Assembly (NCBI RefSeq): GCF_900105725.1
Contig: NZ_FNLM01000017.1
Location: 1-11,462 of the forward strand
Source: Gordonia westfalica
Lineage (GTDB): Bacteria; Actinomycetota; Actinomycetes; Mycobacteriales; Mycobacteriaceae
Reading direction: 5' to 3'
Length of the DNA stretch: 11,462 nt
The translations under genes and the position numbers were made by a program. Below the pieces are notes generated by a model. That model was not told the origin of the DNA and made no database searches. It was given only the letters and a program-made list of their open reading frames with translations. Of the stretch, positions 1-5,902 are shown in pieces. Numbering within the stretch: position 1 is the first letter of the stretch; each line of letters starts with the position of its first letter.

Positions 1-1
1 G

Positions 2-315
2 ATGGACCCCGCCGAGATCAAGAAGTACCAGGACTGGATCACCCCGTTCGGGGAAGCGGATGTGAAGATCGCCGAATGGGCGAACAGCCTCAACAGCGCG
101 GAGAAGACGCTGCCGCGCCCGGTCGACGCAGAGGAAACCTGAAGGGTTTCGAGGAGAAGGAAGTCACCCTCCGGTGGCTCAAGCCGTACGTGTCGGCTGC
201 CGAGTACAAGCTCCTGATGACGAAGATCCCTGAGGGCACCATCCAGTGGATCAAGAAGCAGCTCGAAGATCCTGACATCACAGTGGGGGAATCTTCGGCC
301 TCCGCCGACTCCTAG
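2..315 (+). CDS. Tail assembly chaperone, short form (5' partial, frame broken)
   Basis: C-terminal part of the upstream tail assembly chaperone (lambda gpG-like role), which binds the tape measure and tail tube subunits during tail assembly. The window begins inside the gene; its true start is visible only in the other copy at 8910. Codons from base 2 read MDPAEIKKYQDWITPFGEAD and continue to a stop at 140-142, while the downstream part (EEKEVTLRWLKPYV onward, stop at 313-315) lies in another frame. Adding one C in the run at 138-139 restores EETLKGFEEKEV, so a missing base is likely. The same gap is present in both arms. The short product ends GESSASADS. Family assignment rests on position before the tape measure gene, size, and the candidate slip site near its 3' end. 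Confidence 0.8.
   Translation, partial: GPRRDQEVPGLDHPVRGSGCEDRRMGEQPQQRGEDAAAPGRRRGNLKGFEEKEVTLRWLKPYVSAAEYKLLMTKIPEGTIQWIKKQLEDPDITVGESSASADS
285..291 (+). promoter_or_regulatory. Candidate -1 ribosomal frameshift slip site (GGGGGAA)
   Basis: Zero-frame codons are GTG, GGG, GAA (283-291). Slipping back one base on the G run continues reading at ATC (291-293) into the downstream chaperone frame, fusing TVGE to IFGLRRLLDEHGEAIEYDL. This is the classic arrangement for making the longer chaperone in tailed phages. The P-site GGG re-pairs perfectly, the A-site less well. The right arm has only four Gs here, which would place the two frames in line without slippage; that is most simply a base-call loss. 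Confidence 0.65.
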
Positions 316-695
316 ACGAGCACGGGGAGGCCATCGAGTACGACCTGATTTCCCGCGGCCTCAGGTTGCGGGATCTCGGGAAGCCCTGGTTTTCATGGAC
401 TGACCTGCGGGCTATTGTCCGCAGGGCTCGCACAGACCACGCAATGGAGCTGTTCCGGGCATGGAATCCTGACACTTGGCTGTGGTCTGATCCGTCTGTG
501 ATGCTCTTGTCGGAGGTGGCGACGATCGTTTCCGACCTCCGATACATGCAGGCGTTGACCACGTTTAACGAAGTGCCTGAGATCTACTTCCCGGCCCGGT
601 ATGGGCCGCCTCGGGATGACGCTGCCGAAGCTACCGAGGGCGAAGGTCCCAGCGAGGCTGAGAAGGCTCGGGCGGTCGCGGCGTCGATGCGCTAG
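291..695 (+). CDS. Tail assembly chaperone, frameshift extension (gpGT-type)
   Basis: Reading frame entered by -1 slippage, about 134 codons, stop TAG at 693-695. It has no convincing start or ribosome binding site of its own. It runs IFGLRRLLDEHGEAIEYDL, then GLRLRDLGKPWFSWTDLRAIVRR, the pattern I associate with actinobacteriophage second-chaperone domains, and ends in a polar, Ala/Glu-rich tail. The expected product is a minor gpGT-like fusion that recruits tail tube subunits to the tape measure. The stop overlaps that of the convergent lipoprotein gene. In most siphoviruses the tape measure gene follows directly; here 1.4 kb intervenes. Confidence 0.82.
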   Translation: MFGLRRLLDEHGEAIEYDLISRGLRLRDLGKPWFSWTDLRAIVRRARTDHAMELFRAWNPDTWLWSDPSVMLLSEVATIVSDLRYMQALTTFNEVPEIYFPARYGPPRDDAAEATEGEGPSEAEKARAVAASMR

Positions 696-1165
696 ATATC
701 ACCGGACTTCACTAGTTCGCCGCCGAACTGTCCCGCAATCTGGCCTGCCATGACCGCGTTCTGGTCGAGGCTGATCAGCCAGGTTGGTCCCGTTACGTAG
801 TAGTGGCGATCGCCAGTGATGTCTCCCGTGATGTCAGAGTGCTTTACCGATGCAGCGATTCCCTTCGAGGCGAGGTCTTCTGAGAACCACACACTCAGTC
901 GAGCTTCGGCCGTTGGGGTTAGTGGGCACGATCCGTGCTCAGCCTTCGGCCCCGAGGTTGCGTCAGTAACCAGGCATGGGAAGCCGGCTGAAGTTAGTCC
1001 GGCCGCGAGTTGACTCACTGACGTGTACGCACCTGCGACTGCAGGGGCAGGTGCGGAGGCCGACGATGTCGCAGGAGCCTTACCGGCCTCGGGGCTTCGG
1101 TCGCTGCACCCAGAGGCGGCGAGGGCGAATGCGATTACTGGGATGGCAATGCATGCACGTTTCAT
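692..1165 (-). CDS. Small secreted lipoprotein (possible superinfection-exclusion or lysogeny moron)
   Basis: 157 residues, opposite in strand to all the structural genes. The N-terminus is a lipoprotein signal peptide: MKR, a hydrophobic stretch, then the lipobox LAASGC with the lipidated Cys at about residue 20. A Ser/Ala/Pro-rich linker follows (residues ~28-45), then a ~110-residue domain with two further cysteines near residues 64 and 80 that could form a disulphide. After export it should be anchored on the outer face of the cytoplasmic membrane. I recognise no specific family. Small lipoproteins in phage genomes often block superinfection, but that is inference here. It has no good Shine-Dalgarno; TATCCT lies six bases before the ATG, which would fit a leaderless transcript. 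The stop shares the tetramer CTAG with the convergent chaperone gene. Confidence 0.85.
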   Translation of the reverse strand: MKRACIAIPVIAFALAASGCSDRSPEAGKAPATSSASAPAPAVAGAYTSVSQLAAGLTSAGFPCLVTDATSGPKAEHGSCPLTPTAEARLSVWFSEDLASKGIAASVKHSDITGDITGDRHYYVTGPTWLISLDQNAVMAGQIAGQFGGELVKSGDI

Positions 1166-1201
1166 CTCGACAGGATAAGCCGTCAGTGCGACGACCCGAG
1201 A

Positions 1202-1207
1202 TAGAAT
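1202..1207 (+). promoter_or_regulatory. Candidate -10 box (TAGAAT) for the endonuclease gene
   Basis: TAGAAT matches the sigma-70 consensus at five of six positions and lies in the 116-base intergenic region between the divergent lipoprotein and endonuclease genes. I see no good -35 element at the usual spacing, so this is a weak call. Confidence 0.3.
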
Positions 1208-1214
1208 GGAGCGA

Positions 1215-1244
1215 CCCCGGAGGTGCTACCAACACCAGCCGGGG
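1215..1244 (+). promoter_or_regulatory. Leader hairpin upstream of the endonuclease gene
   Basis: CCCCGG (1215-1220) pairs with CCGGGG (1239-1244), and inside it GGTG (1222-1225) pairs with CACC (1233-1236) around a 7-base loop. The hairpin lies between the candidate -10 box and the Shine-Dalgarno. An alternative pairing exists: GGTGCT (1222-1227) is complementary to AGCACC (1263-1268), which directly abuts the Shine-Dalgarno AAGGAGG. The two pairings exclude each other, so the leader could affect translation. Function is inferred. Confidence 0.5.
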
Positions 1245-1268
1245 CCTAACCCACTCGCTTGAAGCACC

Positions 1269-1275
1269 AAGGAGG
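1269..1275 (+). promoter_or_regulatory. Strong Shine-Dalgarno (AAGGAGG) for the endonuclease gene
   Basis: AAGGAGG lies six bases before GTG 1282-1284 and decides that start. The open frame extends upstream to 976 only because it runs antisense to the lipoprotein gene. Confidence 0.8.
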
Positions 1276-1281
1276 GCTGCC

Positions 1282-1989
1282 GTGAAGGCTACCCGAACCC
1301 GACGTCCATGTCCGACATGTGGATCACCCATCGACCGAGGTCCCGGACAGCATGCGTACTGCTCCGACGAATGTCGCCCCATCTGCGAGCACCCCACATG
1401 CGACCGCCCTACGCGGGGCATGCAGACGGTGTGCGACTCGCACCGGGTTCAGCTTGATCGCCACGGCGAACTCCGGCCGGACACGTGGTCGAAGGAATGG
1501 GTGTGCGTCGTTTGCGGGGCAGGTGTCCCGAAGGGGTCGGGGCGCCGTAAGCACTGCTCGAGGGGCTGTCAGCAAACCGACTCTCGATACAACGGGCGTC
1601 GCCCAACGACGGCGAAATGTCGGCTATGCGGGCAGGACTTCTCCCTACAGCGGCGCACCGGGGCGAGGCTTCAGCGCACCGACACTCAGTGGTGCCGCAC
1701 CTGCGGTAGAGAATCCCCCGAAGCGCGCCGATATCTGAAGTACGGAATCACCCCGGAGGAGTACGCGGCCGCGATGAATCGGGGCTGCGACATCTGCGGC
1801 GAGCGCGTGGGGGCGCTACATATCGACCATGACCACAGCTGCTGCCCTCCACGGAGTAAGCAGTGGCGAACCTGCGGGCAGTGCGTCCGCGGATTCCTCT
1901 GCGGATCGTGCAACCGCGGATTGGGCCTACTGAAGGATGACCCGAACGTGCTGCGAAGCGCGATCGAGTACCTCGGTCGAAAGGCCTAG
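1282..1989 (+). CDS. HNH endonuclease, recombination endonuclease VII family, zinc-rich
   Basis: 235 residues from a GTG start with a strong ribosome binding site. The C-terminal ~85 residues carry the endonuclease VII signature: YGITPEEY (154-161), zinc cysteines C169/C172, the catalytic LHIDHDH motif (179-185), cysteines C198/C201/C207/C210, then CNRGLG (210-215) and a closing helix ending AIEYLGRK. T4 endonuclease VII resolves branched DNA; stand-alone relatives in actinobacteriophages may act as resolvases, nicking enzymes or homing endonucleases. The N-terminal part adds two similar zinc modules, C10-x2-C13...C27-x3-C31 and C75-x2-C78...C92-x3-C96, plus a C113/C116-C138/C141 set, giving 23 cysteines in all. 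These probably bind DNA. Placement between chaperone and tape measure, with its own leader and terminator, suggests an inserted moron or free-standing homing-type gene. Confidence 0.88.
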   Translation: MKATRTRRPCPTCGSPIDRGPGQHAYCSDECRPICEHPTCDRPTRGMQTVCDSHRVQLDRHGELRPDTWSKEWVCVVCGAGVPKGSGRRKHCSRGCQQTDSRYNGRRPTTAKCRLCGQDFSLQRRTGARLQRTDTQWCRTCGRESPEARRYLKYGITPEEYAAAMNRGCDICGERVGALHIDHDHSCCPPRSKQWRTCGQCVRGFLCGSCNRGLGLLKDDPNVLRSAIEYLGRKA

Positions 1990-2014
1990 AAACAGCGCAT
2001 ACATACGGACTCAA

Positions 2015-2058
2015 CGAACACCCCTAAGGCCATGAGCCTCTGGGGTGTTCGTCATTTC
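2015..2058 (+). terminator. Rho-independent-type terminator after the endonuclease gene
   Basis: A perfect 10-bp stem, CGAACACCCC (2015-2024) with GGGGTGTTCG (2042-2051), encloses an inner AGGC/GCCT stem with a CATGA loop. It is followed by TCATTTC, a short T-containing tail. It lies 25 bases after the endonuclease stop and 33 before the tape measure start, so it closes the cassette. If it also stopped tail-operon transcription, the tape measure gene would need its own promoter or antitermination; I see no clear promoter in the remaining gap. Confidence 0.8.
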
Positions 2059-2084
2059 TGGCGGCAAGCAAAGGGGGTGGCAGC

Positions 2085-3719
2085 GTGGCCACGGAGCTAG
2101 GTGTTGCCTACATTTCCATCGTTCCAGAGACGAGCCGTATCGCTCCTGGCATCCGTAACGCGCTCAATGGTGCTGAACGCGGCGCTGGTGACACTGGGCG
2201 TCGCATGGGTCACACGATGTCCACCGCCCTCGGCACGGCGCTGGGGATTGGCGTGTCGAAGGCGGCGGGCGCAGCATCGAAGGTGCTGCAGGATGCCCTG
2301 TCGGCAGGCTACAACCGGATCACCACCCTGGAGAAGGCGGACATCCAGTTCCGCAATATGGGGCTGTCGGCCGGTGACACGAAGCGTCAGCTTGCCGATC
2401 TGAATGACATCGTCACCGGCACCTCGACTTCGCTGGCTGATGCAGCGGCGGCAGCAGCGATGCTGGGCGGTGCTGGCGTGGCGGCGGGCGACGACATGAA
2501 CAACGCTGTGAAGGCGTTGGTGAACATCTCTGCGGCCTCTGGCGCCTCGGCGCAGGACATCGGCCTCGTGATGATGCAGATCAAGGCGTCGGGCAAGTTG
2601 ATGGGCTCGGAGGCGTTGCAGCTGGCCCAGCGCGGCGTGCCGATCTATGACCTCATTGCGAAGTCGATCGGCAAGACGACTGCCGAGGTCCGCACCCTCG
2701 GCGAAGAGGGCAAGATCTCGTTCGACCAGGTCGTCACGGCGATCAACCAGGGCACCGGCAACCTCGCGAAGGAGATGGGCGAGACCCTTCCCGCGAAGCT
2801 CGCCAACTTCCGGACCGCGATGGGCCGCCTGTCGGCTGCGGGCATGGAGCCGTTCCTTCTCCGCGCCAAGGGCGGCGTTGTCGGCCTGACCGAAGCAGTA
2901 AACGATCTCACCCCGAAGATGAAGGATTTCGCGCTCGCCGCGGACGCCAAGATCTTCGACCAGTGGGTGCCGCAGCTCAAGGGTCTGTATGCAACCCTCG
3001 AGGGCTCGGGAGCTCTTGATCGAGCGGCCGAAACCTTTACGGCGCTGTGGGATTCACTGATGGAACTCGGTCCTGCAGCGCGTACGATTGGGGCGGCACT
3101 CGCGGAAGCGTCTGCGTCGCTCGGCGTCGGCGGCTGGCAGGTGTTCCTGGCGACGGTCCAGACGGCGTCGGGGATTCTGCAAGGACTCGCCCCGGTGCTT
3201 CAGACTGTCGGCGATCTCATGGAGGCGCATCCGGGTTACGTCACCGCAGCGCTCGCGGCGTGGTTGGCGTTCCGAACCGTGCCCGCAATCCTGGGGCGCG
3301 TCACGACGGCGCTCGGCCCGATGCATACGGGAATCAGTCGTGTCGGAACGGCGTTCGGCGGTGTGCGTCCGGCAATCGGCAACTTCACCGACGCCTATCG
3401 GACCTCGCTTGGCTACATCCGGCAGGCGAACCCGCAGCTCTCGACGGCCGGCGCCCATATCCGCGTCCTTGGTGCCAACGCGGGAATGGCCGCTTCCGGC
3501 GGACTCAGCGCACTACGTGGGGCGGCCGGTGGACTGTCTGCGGCATTGGGCGGCCCTTTGAATATCGCGCTCATGGCTGGTGCCGCATATCTGATGATGG
3601 GCGCGCAGGCTCACGCCGATGCGACGCAGAAGGCGAAGGCTCAGTCGCAGGCGGTGAAGGAGCTTGCGGAGTCCCAGAGGCTGATGGTGCCGCTTTCCGT
3701 GAGTCCCGCGGTGCCATGA
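2085..3719 (+). CDS. Tape measure protein, N-terminal part (left-arm copy, frameshifted)
   Basis: The tape measure sets tail length and is the scaffold around which the tube polymerises; it also takes part in DNA ejection. The start is GTG 2085, preceded by AAGGGGG at 2071-2077. The open frame gives 544 residues, of which about 534 are genuine: after residue ~533 (AESQRLM) a lost G in the run at 3686-3687 moves translation into a wrong frame that stops at 3717-3719. Residues ~172-218 (LMGSEALQLAQRGVPIYDL, then GEEGKISFDQVV) match the conserved phage tape-measure domain that has a 'QL.Q.GIP...L' core. The sequence is rich in Ala and Gly, with hydrophobic stretches near residues 330-420 and a likely membrane-active segment at ~489-510 (LNIALMAGAAYLMMGA). 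Confidence 0.92.
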   Translation: MATELGVAYISIVPETSRIAPGIRNALNGAERGAGDTGRRMGHTMSTALGTALGIGVSKAAGAASKVLQDALSAGYNRITTLEKADIQFRNMGLSAGDTKRQLADLNDIVTGTSTSLADAAAAAAMLGGAGVAAGDDMNNAVKALVNISAASGASAQDIGLVMMQIKASGKLMGSEALQLAQRGVPIYDLIAKSIGKTTAEVRTLGEEGKISFDQVVTAINQGTGNLAKEMGETLPAKLANFRTAMGRLSAAGMEPFLLRAKGGVVGLTEAVNDLTPKMKDFALAADAKIFDQWVPQLKGLYATLEGSGALDRAAETFTALWDSLMELGPAARTIGAALAEASASLGVGGWQVFLATVQTASGILQGLAPVLQTVGDLMEAHPGYVTAALAAWLAFRTVPAILGRVTTALGPMHTGISRVGTAFGGVRPAIGNFTDAYRTSLGYIRQANPQLSTAGAHIRVLGANAGMAASGGLSALRGAAGGLSAALGGPLNIALMAGAAYLMMGAQAHADATQKAKAQSQAVKELAESQRLMVPLSVSPAVP

Positions 3720-4171
3720 ACGATGACACCTGGGCCAAGGCTGCGGAACAGGTTGGGGCGTACCAGAAGACGCTGAGCACTGCCGCCGATCAGCACAAGT
3801 CGACGTGGGAACAGCTCAAAGAGGTCGGCGGCCTCTTCAAGATGGCATCCGGCTCGAACGAAGTGCTGAATGAGAACGCCGAGCGAGCCATGGCGGCTGA
3901 AAAGGCGATCCGCGATCTCGGGATGTCCAACGAAGAAGTCGCCCGCTCTCTGTACGGCTCCGACGGACAGTGGAAGCTGCTTGGTGACCGACTTGCCGCC
4001 ACTGGCGAGGGCGGCATCATGGCGGCGGGCCAGCTCTCGAAGATCCGTGATGAGTTCATGCGCCAGCGCGAGGCGGCTGGGCGCGTGGCGCCTGGCGTCT
4101 CCGAACTCGCGAGGCAATGCGCGTCCTGGGCGACAAGACGTCGACCGCGGCGGAGAAGACACGGGCGCTGA
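3686..4171 (+). CDS. Tape measure protein, continuation in second frame (left-arm copy)
   Basis: Continuation of the same gene after the frame break at 3686. It reads GAAFRESRGAMNDDTWAKAA and onward, a helical, charged, coiled-coil-like stretch to SELA at ~4111. There a second one-base loss (GCGAGG where GCGGAGG would keep the frame) diverts it to a short wrong tail ending at 4171. The right arm reads through the first break without a stop, which shows that break to be an error in this arm, but it shares the second. Confidence 0.82.
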   Translation, partial: GAAFRESRGAMNDDTWAKAAEQVGAYQKTLSTAADQHKSTWEQLKEVGGLFKMASGSNEVLNENAERAMAAEKAIRDLGMSNEEVARSLYGSDGQWKLLGDRLAATGEGGIMAAGQLSKIRDEFMRQREAAGRVAPGVSELARQCASWATRRRPRRRRHGR

Positions 4172-4376
4172 AGTCGGCGCTCGATGCGTTGAACCCCGCC
4201 CGCACTGAGGGTGAGGCGATTGCCCGTCACAACGACGTGATGCGTCAGGTTGCTGACTCGACCAAGGAGGCTATCAACCAGTCTGAGGGTTCGGTGCGGC
4301 GCTCCTGAGTCAGAAGCTGGGCATCGACACGGCAACGAAGAATGGTGCTGCGCTCCGCAATCGCTGTGGACATTGT
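4111..4376 (+). CDS. Tape measure protein, third and fourth frame pieces up to the hinge
   Basis: From 4111 the frame EAMRVLGDKTSTAAEKTRAL continues the tape measure, but GGG at 4287-4289 (GGGG in the other arm) causes another break and an early stop at 4306-4308. The correct continuation, FGAALLSQKLGIDTATKNGAA, follows in the next frame. More bases are lost near 4356 and 4365 before homology ends at 4376. The density of breaks in the last 100 bases is what would be expected at the low-quality end of a strand read. Confidence 0.7.
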
Positions 4377-4431
4377 CGCGATCGCTCAACTGAATCTAGC
4401 ACCCGACGCGGCAGCATCAGTTGTGGCGTCC
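4377..4431. other. Hinge (asymmetric centre) of the inverted duplication
   Basis: These 55 bases have no partner in the left arm. The inner 34 or so, at about 4398-4431, read on the minus strand as a smooth continuation of the tape measure protein (residues DATTDAAASGAR). The outer part, 4377-4397, has no evident coding link. It contains AACTGAA, a 7-mer also present in the standard Oxford Nanopore ligation adapter (recalled from general knowledge), which would fit residual adapter between template and complement. The match is short and could be chance. Confidence 0.7.
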
Positions 4432-4698
4432 ACAATGTCCACCAGCGATTGCCGGAGCGCAGCACCATTCTTCGTTGCCGTGTCGATGCCCAGCTTCTGA
4501 CTCAGGAGCGCCGCACCGAACCCCTCAGACTGGTTGATAGCCTCCTTGGTCGAGTCAGCAACCTGACGCATCACGTCGTTGTGACGGGCAATCGCCTCAC
4601 CCTCAGTGCGGGCGGGGTTCAACGCATCGAGCGCCGACTTCAGCGCCCGTGTCTTCTCCGCCGCGGTCGACGTCTTGTCGCCCAGGACGCGCATTGCC
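4386..4698 (-). CDS. Tape measure protein, last visible piece (right-arm copy)
   Basis: Clean reading of the tape measure from EAMRVLGDKTST to SGARFS and a TGA at 4386-4388. This is the better copy of the segment: it keeps the GGGG at 4521-4524 that holds SEGFGAALLSQ in frame. The stop lies within the unmatched outer hinge sequence, so it is probably not the natural C-terminus. About 780 residues are visible in total, and siphovirus tape measures are often longer. Confidence 0.75.
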
Positions 4699-5902
4699 TC
4701 GCGAGTTCGGAGACGCCAGGCGCCACGCGCCCAGCCGCCTCGCGCTGGCGCATGAACTCATCACGGATCTTCGAGAGCTGGCCCGCCGCCATGATGCCGC
4801 CCTCGCCAGTGGCGGCAAGTCGGTCACCAAGCAGCTTCCACTGTCCGTCGGAGCCGTACAGAGAGCGGGCGACTTCTTCGTTGGACATCCCGAGATCGCG
4901 GATCGCCTTTTCAGCCGCCATGGCTCGCTCGGCGTTCTCATTCAGCACTTCGTTCGAGCCGGATGCCATCTTGAAGAGGCCGCCGACCTCTTTGAGCTGT
5001 TCCCACGTCGACTTGTGCTGATCGGCGGCAGTGCTCAGCGTCTTCTGGTACGCCCCAACCTGTTCCGCAGCCTTGGCCCAGGTGTCATCGTTCATGGCAC
5101 CGCGGGACTCACGGAAAGCGGCACCCATCAGCCTCTGGGACTCCGCAAGCTCCTTCACCGCCTGCGACTGAGCCTTCGCCTTCTGCGTCGCATCGGCGTG
5201 AGCCTGCGCGCCCATCATCAGATATGCGGCACCAGCCATGAGCGCGATATTCAAAGGGCCGCCCAATGCCGCAGACAGTCCACCGGCCGCCCCACGTAGT
5301 GCGCTGAGTCCGCCGGAAGCGGCCATTCCCGCGTTGGCACCAAGGACGCGGATATGGGCGCCGGCCGTCGAGAGCTGCGGGTTCGCCTGCCGGATGTAGC
5401 CAAGCGAGGTCCGATAGGCGTCGGTGAAGTTGCCGATTGCCGGACGCACACCGCCGAACGCCGTTCCGACACGACTGATTCCCGTATGCATCGGGCCGAG
5501 CGCCGTCGTGACGCGCCCCAGGATTGCGGGCACGGTTCGGAACGCCAACCACGCCGCGAGCGCTGCGGTGACGTAACCCGGATGCGCCTCCATGAGATCG
5601 CCGACAGTCTGAAGCACCGGGGCGAGTCCTTGCAGAATCCCCGACGCCGTCTGGACCGTCGCCAGGAACACCTGCCAGCCGCCGACGCCGAGCGACGCAG
5701 ACGCTTCCGCGAGTGCCGCCCCAATCGTACGCGCTGCAGGACCGAGTTCCATCAGTGAATCCCACAGCGCCGTAAAGGTTTCGGCCGCTCGATCAAGAGC
5801 TCCCGAGCCCTCGAGGGTTGCATACAGACCCTTGAGCTGCGGCACCCACTGGTCGAAGATCTTGGCGTCCGCGGCGAGCGCGAAATCCTTCATCTTCGGG
5901 TG
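4640..5902 (-). CDS. Tape measure protein, middle part (right-arm copy)
   Basis: From about 5900 (PKMKDFALAADAK) this frame reads the middle of the tape measure without a break to SELA near 4700, passing through the site at 5124-5126 where the left arm lost a base. It shows that LMGAAFRESRGAMNDD is the true sequence. The last ~20 codons, down to the stop at 4640, are out of frame because of the loss shared with the left arm at 4109-4113. The hydrophobic LNIALMAGAAYLMMG segment lies near 5215-5260. Confidence 0.85.
   Translation of the reverse strand, partial: HPKMKDFALAADAKIFDQWVPQLKGLYATLEGSGALDRAAETFTALWDSLMELGPAARTIGAALAEASASLGVGGWQVFLATVQTASGILQGLAPVLQTVGDLMEAHPGYVTAALAAWLAFRTVPAILGRVTTALGPMHTGISRVGTAFGGVRPAIGNFTDAYRTSLGYIRQANPQLSTAGAHIRVLGANAGMAASGGLSALRGAAGGLSAALGGPLNIALMAGAAYLMMGAQAHADATQKAKAQSQAVKELAESQRLMGAAFRESRGAMNDDTWAKAAEQVGAYQKTLSTAADQHKSTWEQLKEVGGLFKMASGSNEVLNENAERAMAAEKAIRDLGMSNEEVARSLYGSDGQWKLLGDRLAATGEGGIMAAGQLSKIRDEFMRQREAAGRVAPGVSELARQCASWATRRRPRRRRHGR

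Larger units (their letters stand above)
1..4376 (+). repeat. Left arm of a ~4.4 kb inverted duplication
   Basis: This arm matches the reverse complement of 4432-8797 along its whole length; base 1 corresponds to 8797 and base 4376 to 4432. It carries the chaperone, lipoprotein, endonuclease and tape measure genes in plus orientation. The differences I found are almost all single-base length changes in runs of G or C, for example GGGG at 50-53 against CCC at 8746-8748. Independent errors of that type fit an under-polished long-read sequence. The arm is the better copy at its outer end (intact lipoprotein and endonuclease) and the worse copy near the hinge, where the tape measure frame breaks. 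Confidence 0.95.

Noticed and set aside
976..1281. N-terminal extension of the endonuclease upstream of GTG 1282
   Set aside because: The open frame continues only as the antisense of the lipoprotein gene. The strong Shine-Dalgarno at 1269-1275 fixes the start at 1282.
4386..4388. Natural stop codon of the tape measure protein
   Set aside because: It falls in hinge sequence absent from the other arm and just outside the last convincing coding residues, so it is probably junction noise.
4377..4431. A biological palindrome centre such as a hairpin telomere or replication structure
   Set aside because: The hinge lies in the middle of the tape measure gene, and one arm simply extends further into that gene. 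No resolvase site or telomere-like symmetry is present.
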